Part shown: piece after piece, positions 45,940 to 56,830 of the stretch
How the letters are laid out: the number at the start of each line of letters is the position of its first letter
Position numbering within the stretch: position 1 is the first letter of the stretch
NCBI GenBank assembly: GCA_009763385.1
Contig: CM019830.1
Coordinates: 91,204,649-91,268,648, forward strand
Reading direction: 5' to 3'
DNA: 64,000 bases
From: Coix lacryma-jobi var. lacryma-jobi
Lineage: Eukaryota; Streptophyta; Magnoliopsida; Poales; Poaceae
Position numbers and translations under genes: made by a program
Notes under the pieces: generated by a model
What the model was told of the DNA's origin: nothing
The model's input: only the letters and a program-made list of their open reading frames with translations
Databases searched by the model: none

Positions 45940-47947
45940 TGGCACCAGTTCTTCTTCCAGTGTGTCTTTGTCCTTAGGTTTGAGTTTGGACATGTGATCG
46001 AGGACGACATTTTGGCAAGAAGGAGGAGTACGGCTCTTGAGGTGGAACGTGAGGTGGAGGCTTTGCTGGACTTCCTAGGAGATGATGTAGCATTCAACGG
46101 AGGATCGTATACGTGAACTTGGCAAGGCCCAGAAAGGTACACTTCTCGCTAGTCTTGGGATTTTGTCCCAACGATTTGAAGCTTGTTGTGATGATAACCT
46201 GAGATATGATGAGCTTTATGATACCTTGCATAGAAAGATCAAGAAGTTGAAATGCTCCATTGCTAGGTTGAAATGTGGCCTTTTTCATTGGAAGTCTAGT
46301 GCTTCTTTACCTTGCACCTCTTGTAGTGACATGGTTAGGAAGAATGATGAGCTATGCTTTTCTCTTGCTAGCTTAAAATCTGAAAATGAAATGTTGAAAT
46401 CAAATGCTTCCATACCATGTCTTGTTTGCTTTGACTTGCGCAAGGACCTTGTTTATGCTAAATCTGAAATAGCCTTGCTTAGGTCAAAAGCTTCTTTACC
46501 ATGTTTTTCATGTGAGTCTTTGCATGCTGAAATTATGAATTAAAATTGACTCACACCACATGTGTAGATAAACTTGAGCATGCTAGGGCTGAAATTGATG
46601 AGATAAATGCTAGGCCTGGTAGCTTGTGCTCTTTGAATAAAGATGCTTGCCTTACTTCTTGTGTTGATCATGATTCTTTTCTTGATGTTTTCTGGTGATG
46701 TTTCTTCCACCATTTCATTTGCACATCATGCATTGATTTGGAAAACGAAGTTTTGGCTTTGAAGGTTTTGCGCGATAATATGAGCGCCAAGTTGGTTGAG
46801 CACAATGATATGAGTGCCAACCTTGAAAAAGAATTGAGCTCTTGCATACCACATATGCCGAGTGCATAAAAGAGGAGATGGAGAATCTGAAAAACACTCC
46901 TTGTGGTACTTGTGATCGCCTCATGTTTGAGAATGAGGTTTTAGCCAAAAGGTGCAAGAGCCTTTGTGCTAAGTCTTTTGAGTCACGCATTTTTTCCAAC
47001 TCCGATGTTGATATTTCCAAGTCTGCATCTTTGCAACCGGAGTTGAGTTCTTGTGTTGCGCGTGAGTCTTTTGACGATAGCACTTGTGCCAAGGTTTCGG
47101 ATAGCTCTTTCATAGCTACTCCTAACCTTGATGTTTCTTTGAATGATGTCCAAGGGACTTCTCTTGACAAGAGTGCTTCTCATATTTTTGGGACTCGTGC
47201 TCCCAATCCGGTTTTCCATTGCACCTTTTGCAAGAAGGAGGGACATTCGCTCGATTTTGTTCCGCCGTGTCAAACACGAGCGGCGAATTCGAGCTAAGGC
47301 TTTTAGGACCGCGTAGCCTTTCCCATGGCATGTGTGCTCCTAGTGTTGGGCACCAAGTCTCTTGTTGATGCTTCTTGTTCTAAGCCCAAGGGACTTCTCA
47401 CTTGTCGGAGAATGGTGTGCCTTTCAGTAGGCCTTTGTATCATTGCTCTTTTTGTGAGAAAAAATGGGCATCAAGAAAGCTTTTGCTATCGGCGTGCCAA
47501 ACGCTTGCGCCAAGCTCGCTCTTCTAGGAAGTTGGTGGTTCATAGCCCTTCTCATGGCATGAACACTTGTGCTCCTAGTAAGAAGCCCATTTTTGTTGAT
47601 GGGTTTTATGACTCCTCTTCTAGTGGGATAGATCATAGTCGTGGACATGCTTCTAGTGCCTCTTTCCTTTGGTCCACGTCATGCTTTTCATGATGCTTCT
47701 ATTGGTTCTTCTACAAAACCTTGGAAGATGTTTGCCTCTTTTCCCGTGGTACGACTCATTCTTCTCCTCGAGTTGTCCTTTTGAGGAATGCTTCAAGGGT
47801 ATTTCACAATTGCATTTGAACCAACATTTGCATCATGCTAACCCACATGATAAGGTGAGATTGTGACCAAGTCCTGGATTCCCAAGTACATGCTTGCTAA
47901 CCCTTCGGGATCCAAGACTTGGGTTGTTTGTGTCCTCTTGTGTGTAG
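45940..47947 (+). pseudogene. SIRE-type Gag C-terminal half, fragmented copy
   Basis: This is homologous to 23335-25344 throughout. A clear coiled-coil segment with CxxC pairs (CTSC, CLVC, CFSC) lies at 46163-46540, and the next segment at 46842-47240 ends in a first zinc knuckle (CTFCKKEGHSLDF) that is shifted out of frame at its last Cys. The second knuckle (GHQESFCYRR) lies in another frame at about 47460-47490. At least six frameshifts or stops are visible, more than in the minus-strand copy. It retains the pre-protease motif WIPKYMLAN near 47880, in a shifted frame. Confidence 0.78.
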
Positions 47948-48750
47948 ATATGAGGACGCGGGGTGGTGAACATGCGCCTGATGGAACTTGATCTTTTAGA
48001 TGTGATCAAGATTTGATGGTTCTCTACACCCCGCTTAGAATTGCCTCCAAAGAGGCTTTTGCAGTTCGGTGAGCCTTCTTTTACACTCATACCTTGTACA
48101 TCCATATCTATGTCTTGTGGTATGAGATGGTTCTTCATGTGCTCACTTTTATAGCTTTTACATGTACATTTTCCTTTGTATCATGTTTTTGCTTTAGTCT
48201 AGCATGTGCTATCTTGTATATCATGTCATGCTAGCTTTGTGTATAGCTGTTGTGGATATCCACTTTTCATGCTAGTGTGATCCTCATGAACATTATGCCA
48301 TGCTTTACCATATTTCTCCATGAGTTCTATCTGTATTAGTATGATGTTTCATGAGGTGTCACTTGTCAGGTGCTAGTTTTGGTTAGCTACATGTATCCTG
48401 TTGATATGATTAGTTTGAGCACTAGCCTTTCCACGATTTTAGCATGTTACATGCTTTTGGATCCATTGCTATCATTATCTTGCGTTGTAGCATGTGTTGA
48501 GGTTTAGGCTGTGATTGGGTTGATCATGTCTTTTGGCTGCATTCTGCTATACGTGCTCATATCCTGTTGCATGGTAGTCTTTGACTAGGTTGAGTTCAGA
48601 TCTCCTTGCGGTATCATTCATAGTAGACCACTTTTTGTTGAGAGCTTACCTTATGCTTTTATGTGACTAACCATTTTCGTGGAGACCCTTGAGGTCACAC
48701 TGTACGAGACAATGCCTTGTGTTTTCTTCTTCTGCCTTTCAATGTGCAGG
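47948..48750 (+). other. Spacer in pol-less copia, no gene seen
   Basis: This matches 22533-23334 of the minus-strand copy. It is T-rich, without ORFs, and stands in place of the protease and integrase genes. Confidence 0.55.
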
Positions 48751-49115
48751 AGAACAGGAGCCTGGAGAGAGCATTTCGGCTCACGGACCTGATCCCCCAC
48801 TTCTTCCATTCCCACTTCTTCCACGACTTTGGAGCACCGTTCGAAAGCAGCTCTCCAGCAAGCACTAGCAGACACCTGTGCGAGCGATAGCATCAGCGAG
48901 GGGAAACAACTTCTGCAAGGCAAGGCGCCCCTAAGATTTCAGTCAGATTCTGGCGTCCTCTTGCCCTCGAGTATCACACCAGCAGGCGGTCATGCGTATC
49001 ATGAGGTACCCGACACACTTCTGAGTTCGGGTTTTGGTACTCTTCTTCCTTGACCTCTTTTTGCTGGTGGTCTTGTCGATGTGGATTTTGCTGGCTGTCG
49101 CTTGAGCGTTTCCTG
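48751..49115 (+). pseudogene. Pol remnant: integrase-RT linker fused to RNase H tail
   Basis: 48751-48975 corresponds to the acidic and proline-rich linker of the autonomous pol, and 48975-49115 to the RNase H segment around RQAVKR...MRYL and DFAGCR. The same junction is present on the minus strand at 13100-13427. This shows that the deletion arose before both copies inserted. It is not translatable over its full length. Confidence 0.7.
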
Positions 49116-51560
49116 GCTCTTCGCTTGTGAGTTTGATGAGTGTTTCCCTTTTTGTTGGGGAAGCATTTTGCCTGTTGTACTTAGTTGGTCTTCTTCGATA
49201 CCCTTTTGTTTTGGGTTTTCCTTTTCAGGCTAGTTTTGCTTTGTCTTTGATAGACTAGCTTTTGCATGCATCTTCATCATGTATATCTTGCTTTTTAGAG
49301 CTTCATGTAATAGTAATGAGAATGAGACTATGCTCTTTTTGGTATGCCCTGGTTATTCATGATGATGCTTGTAGCCTAGGCTCTTTTTGATCACTTGATA
49401 CATGTTATGAGCTAAGCCATTTTTGCAAATGGTGAACTTGACTAATTAATTATGAACTTTAATTTGTTCACCATTGAGAGTGGCAACTAGCATGGATAGG
49501 ATGTGTTGAGATCACTTGTGCTATCTTTTGTATGCTAGGTTGCTATGTCTCTTGCATTGAGTCATTCACTTGCTTGGATTGTTCATATTTACCTTGTGCT
49601 TAAAATTTGATCCAAGTCTAGTGAATTGAAAAGATCAAGATGGGATTGCATGTGTCAGCACATCACGGTATCGAGACTGTTTCTCATTGCACATTTGAGT
49701 TAAACTTGAGCCGTGTAGTGTAAGACCGAAACCGGTGCTTTAAGCTTCCGATTGCTTTTCTTGCATAGGCTTAGCCCGGTTGAAAAGTTAGGCAATGACC
49801 ATGCTTTAACCTCTCGCAATCACATGCTTTTAATATGAACTTGTGTTAATACCGCTGCAATCTCCGATAAAATTTGAAAATAACACAAGTCTATGCTTCA
49901 CTCTATTGCATGATGATTGAACTTTGCTAGGGGTAGTTCACCTTTATACTTGAGTTAGCACTTGTTTGATTTCCTGTCTGTTCATGCTAAGTGCTATTTT
50001 AGTGGTGAACTGCTTTTGAATGGCTTAAAACTGCTCATATGCTTAATTGTTCATATTTCGTATTCACTTGATCAGTTTGAGCCTTTGCTAGCATTTGTAT
50101 TGATTGCTACACTTTCAGGGCAGCACCCTTTTGAGCATCTTTTCATTCTGATTGCTATACACTAGAAGCTGTTGCATTGTGCATATCATGCATTTTTAGC
50201 TTAGTGTATAGACCCCAGCTCCAATACCTTTGTGGTCACTTTCAATGCTTTTCATTGCCCCCATATGCTTTTGGTTGATGACTTGTCTTGTGTTTGTGTC
50301 AACTTTGTGAAAAATGTCAATACCCCTCAACATGTTCAAGGGGGAGAAGCTGTTTTCAAGGGGGAGTTTGAGTGTTGGCACAAAGGGGAGAGTCATGCAT
50401 TTTGGGGAGAGCTTTGAGCGAGGGGGAGTTTAGCTCTTTTATGTTCTTCTTCACTCGGTATAGCTCTTTTATGTGTTTCAATTGGTATCCATCTTTCGTA
50501 TGGAATGCAATTGGTGTCATGAGCTTTGTTTCATAGCTTTTGTGTATAGGCTTGTTTTCAGGGGAGTCGCTTTTGTCTTGCTGCTTCTCCGCGTGCTCCG
50601 AGTGTTTGTGCTCCTTTTAGTGTTGAGCTTCTCTTGTGGTTTTCTCAGTCGGTATCAAGCCTGCTAGTCGTGTTGAGCCGTTTTAGCCTGCCTCTCTCTT
50701 GAGGGACTAGCAGTTTTTGCTTGGTATTTTTCGATTGGTATGGACCCTTCAGCTAGTTGCATCGAGCCTATGTGCCTCTGTCTTGAGGAGCTAGCTGTTT
50801 TCACCAATTCTTGGCTGATGTGACTTGTTTGCATTCTGATGCGTGGTTTCAGCCTCAATTGGTATCGAGCCTTGAGCTAGTGGTGTGAGCCATTTTTCTG
50901 CCTCTTCTTGAGGGCTAGCTCATTTTTGACTTGGTTGCGTCGAGCCGTTGCCCAAGTCTTTGGGAACCAAGTTTTTCGCTCTGTGTGATCGAGTTTTTAC
51001 ACTTTGATGGGTTGCTGCTCCGATCCCTTGCTTGGTTGCGTTGAGCCGTTGCCCATGTCTTTGGGGACCAAGTTATGTCTCATGACAAGTGATCTTGTTC
51101 TTTGCCTTCGATGGCTTTTGATCACTTGAATGAGATTTTCGGTTATGGTATCTCAACCATCTCTTGTGCCTAGTTTTTGTCAATTCAATCATCAAGGGGG
51201 AGAAAGAGAAAGAGAAAGAAAAAGGAGAAAGAGAAAGAAAAGGGGAGAAATTGACCCAAAACCAAGTGGATAAGTACCTTGGTCTCTCTTTGTGATGATT
51301 GTTTGACAATTTATTTGAGATTGGTTTTCGAGTACCTCTTGGGATTTCATGAAACTCTTGTTTATCTTGACTCTCTGGTTGTGTGGAGGCTTTGCCCACT
51401 TTTCCGTTTCTTTCGGGACCGAGAGCTTTTATTTGGAGTCTTCATGATCTTCCTCATCTCAAGTGGCCTTGTGTTTGCCTTTTCTTTGTTTTTGGGCACT
51501 TGAATGAGTCTTGCCTTCAAACCCTTCCTTTGTGGTTTATTTTTAGTCAATGCATTCATT
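49116..51560 (+). other. Long 3' non-coding region of pol-less copia
   Basis: Similar to 10712-13100 and, over much of its length, to 59229-60400. It contains several AAGGGGGAG tracts (50338, 50358, 50420, 51195), three or more primer-binding-site-like words, the hairpin array (50661-51073) and a copy-specific GAAA/GAAAGA purine microsatellite (51199-51245). There are no supported ORFs. Confidence 0.7.
50661..51073 (+). repeat. Array of five bulged hairpins with covarying stems
   Basis: Units lie at 50661-50713, 50751-50796, 50874-50921, 50929-50972 and 51031-51072. Outer arms: CTGCTAGT/ACTAGCAG, AGCTAG/CTAGCT, GAGCTAGT/GCTAGCTC, ACTTGGTT/AACCAAGT, CTTGGTT/GACCAAG (one G-U). Inner arms: CCTC/GAGG in the first three, CCCA/TGGG in the last two. 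Loops are TCTCTT, TGTCTT, TTCTT, AGTCTT and TGTCTT. The 5' bulge carries a GTTGAGCC or GTCGAGCC word. Paired changes in both stems argue for a folded RNA. Confidence 0.75.
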
Positions 51561-51571
51561 AAGGGGGAGAT
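51561..51571 (+). other. Polypurine tract of plus-strand pol-less copia
   Basis: AAGGGGGAGAT lies immediately before the 3' LTR start TGAGAACAC. Confidence 0.85.
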
Positions 51572-54047
51572 TGAGAACACATATGACGAATGATGACTTT
51601 GATGAAGAAGGTTTGAGGCTTTTACCCGGTTGAGTCTATATCTCGCTATGCGCTTAATGTTTATGACTAACCGGTGGCGTTGAGTTGTGTGGTGTTTCTG
51701 TGTGTGGTATGCGTGTGCGACATGTGTCTCTTGGTTGTGTTGATGTGCCATGTGGAGCTCGGATACAGTGGTCTATGGCGAGGTGAAGGTCAAGTAGAGA
51801 CGTGCCGTGCCGACGGATCGGGAGCAGTGAAGGATGGGCGTGCCGTGCGGCGGACGTGCCATGCTGATGTACCCAGAGCGATGAAGGGCGGACGTGGGCT
51901 TGGACTGACGGACCAGAGGGCCAGAGGACCAGCTGTGGTAGCTGGCACGTGGCATGGGCGAGCGAGAGCACATGGGGATGTGCGATGCATCGGCCGAGTC
52001 GGGAGGAAGGCGCTGGAGTCGTGTCACTTGGCGGGAGGTCGAACACGGGCTTGCGTGCGGCGCAAGTGCCGTCGGCCAAGTCAAGAAGGAAGGCGAAGGC
52101 ATTGTGCCCGGCGTGGAGGCTGGACATGCATCGACATCGGTGCCGGTGGTCGGGGTGTGCGAACCACATCCCGTCTACGGTGCGGGTTCGGTAGCTGAGC
52201 CTCAAAAAGCTACCATCGACGGTTTCCAGGTTTGGGCCTCAAAACCTGGGGTGGCCGGTTTCCGAGTTTGGGCCTCAAAACTCGGGAAGGACGGTTTCCA
52301 GGTTTTGCCTCAAAACCTGGGCTTGCGGGTGTCCGAGTTTGGGCCTCAAAAGTCGGGGTGGACGGTTTCCCTGGTTTGGGCCTTAAAACCGGGGTTGGTC
52401 CGGAAGGACGGTCGACGCGTGGCGGCGTGGAGAGGCTGCGCGGTGGCGTAGCTATCCACGAGAAGGCGCGGTGGTCGACGTGACGGCACGTGGCGGCATC
52501 AGGGAGGTCGCGTTGAGGCGAAGCTACCGGATGTGCGGGTGTGGCCGTCGGATGAAGATCGTTAGGACTGGACGGTTTTACCCCTGGGGGTATTTGGTTG
52601 AGTGCTTAATGTAAGGGCATTTGGTCTTCGGACGTGCGCCTATATATATGAGGGGGGCTGCTAGGGCAGCCGTATCCTTGGAGAGTTCTAGGTGGTGTCT
52701 CTCTCATTTTGTTCCTGTGAGAGTAGGCTAGGGTTAGGGAGAGTTGGCTCTTGTTCTTGAGCTTTTTGCCATCCAAGCTTTGTGTGTTGCTAGGATTGGC
52801 TTGTAGCCCGACACCAAGTGCTTAATGAATCATCCATTCCACTGAGTCCAAGGATCAAATTCATGCTTTGATTTGTCTTGCGATTTTTGTTCTTCGCGTT
52901 TGCACGTTTTCCCCTCTTTCGATCTTCACGAGAATTTTTGTTTCGAGGGAAGATCTGCAAATCCGTTTGAACCATCTTGTGTAGCTTTGTGAGAGTCTTC
53001 TTCTTCTACCGAAGGAATTTCTCTAATACCTCACGAACTCATAGATCGGGCGGATTTAGTTTTGGGATCAAGTTCTTGCCCGTTCTTCACCGTTTTCTTC
53101 GATTCATCACCGATTTGGAGTTAGGTTCGAGCCATGATCTCTTAGGAGTAGCTCACTAACATCCTTGTGACCCCTCACACGAAGTTGGAGCCCTAGTGCT
53201 TTTGATTTGAGGGAGATCGGGTTGATTCGGTGGATGAACAGAGCTGCGTCGGGGTGACCGGACGCATGAGTCGGACCGACCGGACGCTTGGTCGTGAGTC
53301 TGGTCGTTGAACACGTTCTCTGCGTTTCGCTCACGACTTGACCGGACGCACGCCTCGTACGTCGATCGGACGACCTACTCCCGTGCGTCTGATCGTTGAA
53401 AGGCAGAGCGAAACAGGCTCTGCGAACTGACCGGACGCTTTGTGACTGCGTCACCGGACGCATCGAGCACACTGTTGATTGTGCCTGTCTTCACATGACC
53501 GGACGCTTGAAGTGTGACCGGACGCTCACCCCCAGTGAGTCCGATCGTGAATAGAGAGCTCCCAGAACTCTGTTCAGCTGACCGGACGCGTCCGGTGCCT
53601 ATTGACCGGACGCACCAGTGAGTCCGGTCAGTGCAGTGGTCGCACGTTTTCGTCCGTATCTTTTATGTTCGAGCTTCGATTTGAGATCCGCTTTTTGCGT
53701 TGCATTCCCGACTCTGTGCTCTACAGAAACCGGGCTTCCCCGCTTTGCAAAAAAGCCTGAATCCCCCGAGCAACGCGGGGGGAGGTTGAGGTTACCCAAA
53801 CTCCATCCTGTCACTTGTTGACTCGCGTGGATTTGGGTGAGGGAGCTTTGTGGTTTCCCACTGTGTCCTAGGGAACATCCACCCATTCTCTTGGGTCATG
53901 GACATCATGGTCCTTGTTCCTTGGGTTGATTTTGTTGCACGTGTGTCGGCTTTGTTCTTGGGGTTGATTTTGTTGGGACAGAGGCCGGAATTTCTGAGAA
54001 GAAATTTTTGGCTCCCATTCACCCCCCCTCTGGTCGCCTTGCTATAG
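51572..54047 (+). repeat. 3' LTR of plus-strand pol-less copia, end truncated
   Basis: Partner of 43341-45793, with visible point differences and indels throughout, so the insertion is older than the Tekay element at 13433. It ends at TTGCTATAG and lacks the final CATTTTCGGTCCTTCA present in the 5' LTR. Gag sequence of the host copia resumes at 54048. Confidence 0.88.
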
Positions 54048-56044
54048 CTGGCCCGTCAATAGCTTTGGTTTCTGGTTCTTCTGCTAACCCCTCTAGAGGC
54101 TTTGCACTCTCTTCTCTTCTTTCTATTATAGAGGAGTAGCTAGAGTTCATGGGGGATGACAAGTTGGCATTGCTCGCCATCCGGTTCTCACGGTTCCACA
54201 ACAATCGCATGAACCGTCACCGCGGAGGAGGACGCTCGGGATGTTTCGAGTGCGGCGACCCCAACCACTTCATCGCCAATTGCCTGAAGAAGAACAAGCA
54301 GACCTTCGGCAAGGCAGATCATGGGCACAAGTACGACTCCGGCAAGCGCAAGGAGAAGTACGTCCCCGCGAAGCACAAGCGGAAGGGCGGCTTTGACAAG
54401 GAGTACATCAAGACGAAGTACTTGGAGAAGGCCCAGGCTGAGCAGCGTGCGTTCTTCGCCACGTTTAGCGACGTCGACGACTCGGATGATGACTCCGCTT
54501 CCTCAAGCGACGATGAGTCCGAGAAGAAGAAGAGGATCGAGGACAAGCTGAACGGCCTCTGCTTCTTCAACGACGACGAGGGCTTCTGCACCATGGCCCT
54601 CGGCAAGGAGGTCGACGACGAGGTGGAGGACACCCCTCGAAATGACGACGACGACGACGACACCTCCCAGGTATCTCAGACCCCCGATGAGCTTTCTGCT
54701 GAGGTCGAGAAGCTTACTGCCGCGCTCCTTAGCCAGAATAAGTTGCTTAGGCATGCTGCTAGAGAGCGCAAGGAGTTTAGGCAGAAGTGAGAGGATACGG
54801 TGATGGAACTTGAATCTGTCAAGTCCACCGTAGTTGTTACCGATGAGGAGTGTGAGATGTGCACCAAACACAAGACTGACCTTCTCACTTTGAGAAGCAA
54901 GTATGCTGTGTTGGTAGGAGAGGTGGATGAGCTGAAGGCTAGATCCTCGCTGTTGGGTGCGTGCAAGTCCTGTGCGGGCTTGCAATCTGAGTTGGCAGAG
55001 AAGAATGCCAAGATTGTGTCTCTTGAAGAGGCCAACTCGGGTAGCACATGTGTGGCTAGGTGTGTTCTTTGTGAGGGTTTGGAGATGGAGATTGCAAATG
55101 TGAAGCATGAAAAGATGCAAACCGAGGAGGAAAACACATACCTTCGGACCATCTTGTCATGGGTGTCTAGTGGTGAGCCACAGCTCGGGATGATGATCTC
55201 CCAATTCAAGCGAGCTGCTGGAGGTCCAGGTGTAGGTTTTGCTCCGGGTGTTGATGTTTCGTCTTTTGGGAAGATTGGAGAGTCGAGTGGTCTTAACCCA
55301 TGTGAGAAGCCCAACTCCACCACTACTCCCAAGCTTACCAAGATTCCACCCAAAGAGCCTCTCAAGACTAACACCAAGGATGGGGTCTTTGTTGAACCTC
55401 CGAGAGCTCCACCCAAGAAACAATCATGGGCTCCCAAACCAAAGCACCTCAAGAACAAGCTGGACACCATGCCACCCATCCAGGAGGAGTGTATGCCACA
55501 GAAGGGCAAAGTGATCCACACCCACTACCGTGAGTACCAACAACCCCCTATGAGAGCGGTGAGGAACCACTGTGAGCACTGTGGGAGAGATGGTCACTTG
55601 AGTGAGTTCTGCTTTCGGCGCAAGAGAGAGGCGCGCCGTGCATAGGAGATGAACAACACGGGCATGTACCATCCTTTCCATGATGTGCATGCGCCGGATG
55701 TTCAGAGGCGTGCTGCTAGGCCTAGAGGTCCAAAACCTCAAGTTCCTAGGCCTAGGCTGCGAAGAGAACGTGCCCGGCAGGAGCCTGCAGTTGTGTGCTA
55801 TGGACCCCGTGGCGGTGGCTTTGTAGTTGAGCATTTTCCCCCACCGCGTTTTGAGTATCACGATGGACGCTCCTCCCTTAGCGGAACACGTTTTCCTCTA
55901 CGTGGTGATCGCTCTTCCCGTAGGCGTGCTAGGAATGGTTTTTCTGCTAACCGTTCTTTTGAGCAGCCGGCCCAACACTGGTATTCTCCTTACTTCACTA
56001 ACCTCAGTGTTGGACCGTATGCTCACCCTATGTCTTTTTATTGA
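54048..56044 (+). pseudogene. Copia Gag C-terminal part: two zinc knuckles, acidic region, coiled coil
   Basis: After the nested insertion the frame continues. Residues following the ATG at 54149 include a CCHC knuckle (CFECGDPNHFIANC), a basic segment, a long Asp/Glu/Ser region (DDDSASSSDDESE), and a coiled coil with CxxC pairs (CEMC, CKSC, CVLC). A second knuckle (CEHCGRDGHLSEFC) ends the coil. In-frame stops lie near 54126 (TAG), 54788 (TGA) and 55643 (TAG), all in one frame. The arrangement of knuckle, acidic part, CxxC coil and knuckle is typical of the SIRE lineage in grasses and is shared in part by the pol-less family. Confidence 0.82.
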
Positions 56045-56058
56045 TGTAGGTAAAACGA

Positions 56059-56830
56059 TTGGACAATGTTTGGTTGGTGGATTCCGGTTGCTCGAGGCAC
56101 ATGACCGGAAACGCCAAGTGGTTCTCCAGTCTTAGTCCGGTCGCCGGAAAGGAGTTTATCACCTTCGACGACAATAGCAAAGGTAGAGTGTTGTCTCGCG
56201 GGTCGGTGCGAGTTAATGAGCACTTTGTGTTGCGCGATGTTGCTCTTGTTTCTAACTTGTATTTTAACCTTCTTTCTGTTTCGCAACTCTTTGATGACGA
56301 TTATGAGATTCGTTTTAAGCCGAATCTCAGTAGTATTTTGGATCCTCAAGGCAATCTTGTTTGTGGGATTTCGCCCTTTGGGAAAGTCTTTCGTGCGGAT
56401 TTCTCGGAGTCGTTTGGAGTTTCTCGTTGTCTTTTGGCTGGACCTTCCTCCTCTGATCTTTGGAAGTGGCAAAGGAGACTAGGACATTTGAGCTTCGACT
56501 TGCTTGCAAGCCTTAGTTCACTTGGCCTAATCCGAGGATTGCCCAAGTTGTGCATGGAGAAGGATCTTGTTTTGCCATTCTTGTAGACATGGGAAGATGG
56601 TTGCTGCTCCCCACCATCCAGTGACTCAGGTCATGACTAAGCGCCCTGGAGAGCTTTTGCACATGGACCTTGTTGGTCCGACTCGGGTGAGCTCGGTTGG
56701 GGGGAAGTGGTATGTGCTTGTTGTTGACGACTTTTCAAGATATTCGTGGGTTTTCTTTTTAGCTGAGAAAACTGAGACTTTCTCTTTCGCTTGCAATCTT
56801 GTTCCCTTTGAACTCAATGCGAGCTATTAG
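56059..56830 (+). pseudogene. Copia protease, GAG-pre-integrase and integrase start
   Basis: The protease active site reads VDSGCSRHMTG. A pre-integrase segment (LWKWQRRLGHLS) follows in the frame ending at 56586. The integrase zinc-binding cysteines (CHSCRHGK) and the first part of the catalytic core (LLHMDLVGPTRV, with the first Asp) are in another frame (56567-56830). At least two frameshifts (near 56580 and 56805) break the polyprotein. Confidence 0.85.

Larger units (their letters stand above)
43341..54047 (+). mobile_element. Second copy of the pol-less copia family, plus strand
   Basis: 5' LTR 43341-45793, primer-binding site, gag-like coiled coil (45940-47947), spacer, linker/RNase H remnant (48751-49115), 3' non-coding region with hairpins, polypurine tract and 3' LTR 51572-54047. 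It has the same deletion structure as 8324-27894. It sits inside the gag of the larger copia element. The last 16 or so bases of the 3' LTR and the right target duplication are missing, which points to a small deletion at that junction. Confidence 0.88.

Noticed and set aside
54048..54060. Target duplication for the 43341-54047 element
   Set aside because: The bases before 43341 (AAATC) are not repeated after 54047, and the 3' LTR end is missing, so no duplication can be claimed.
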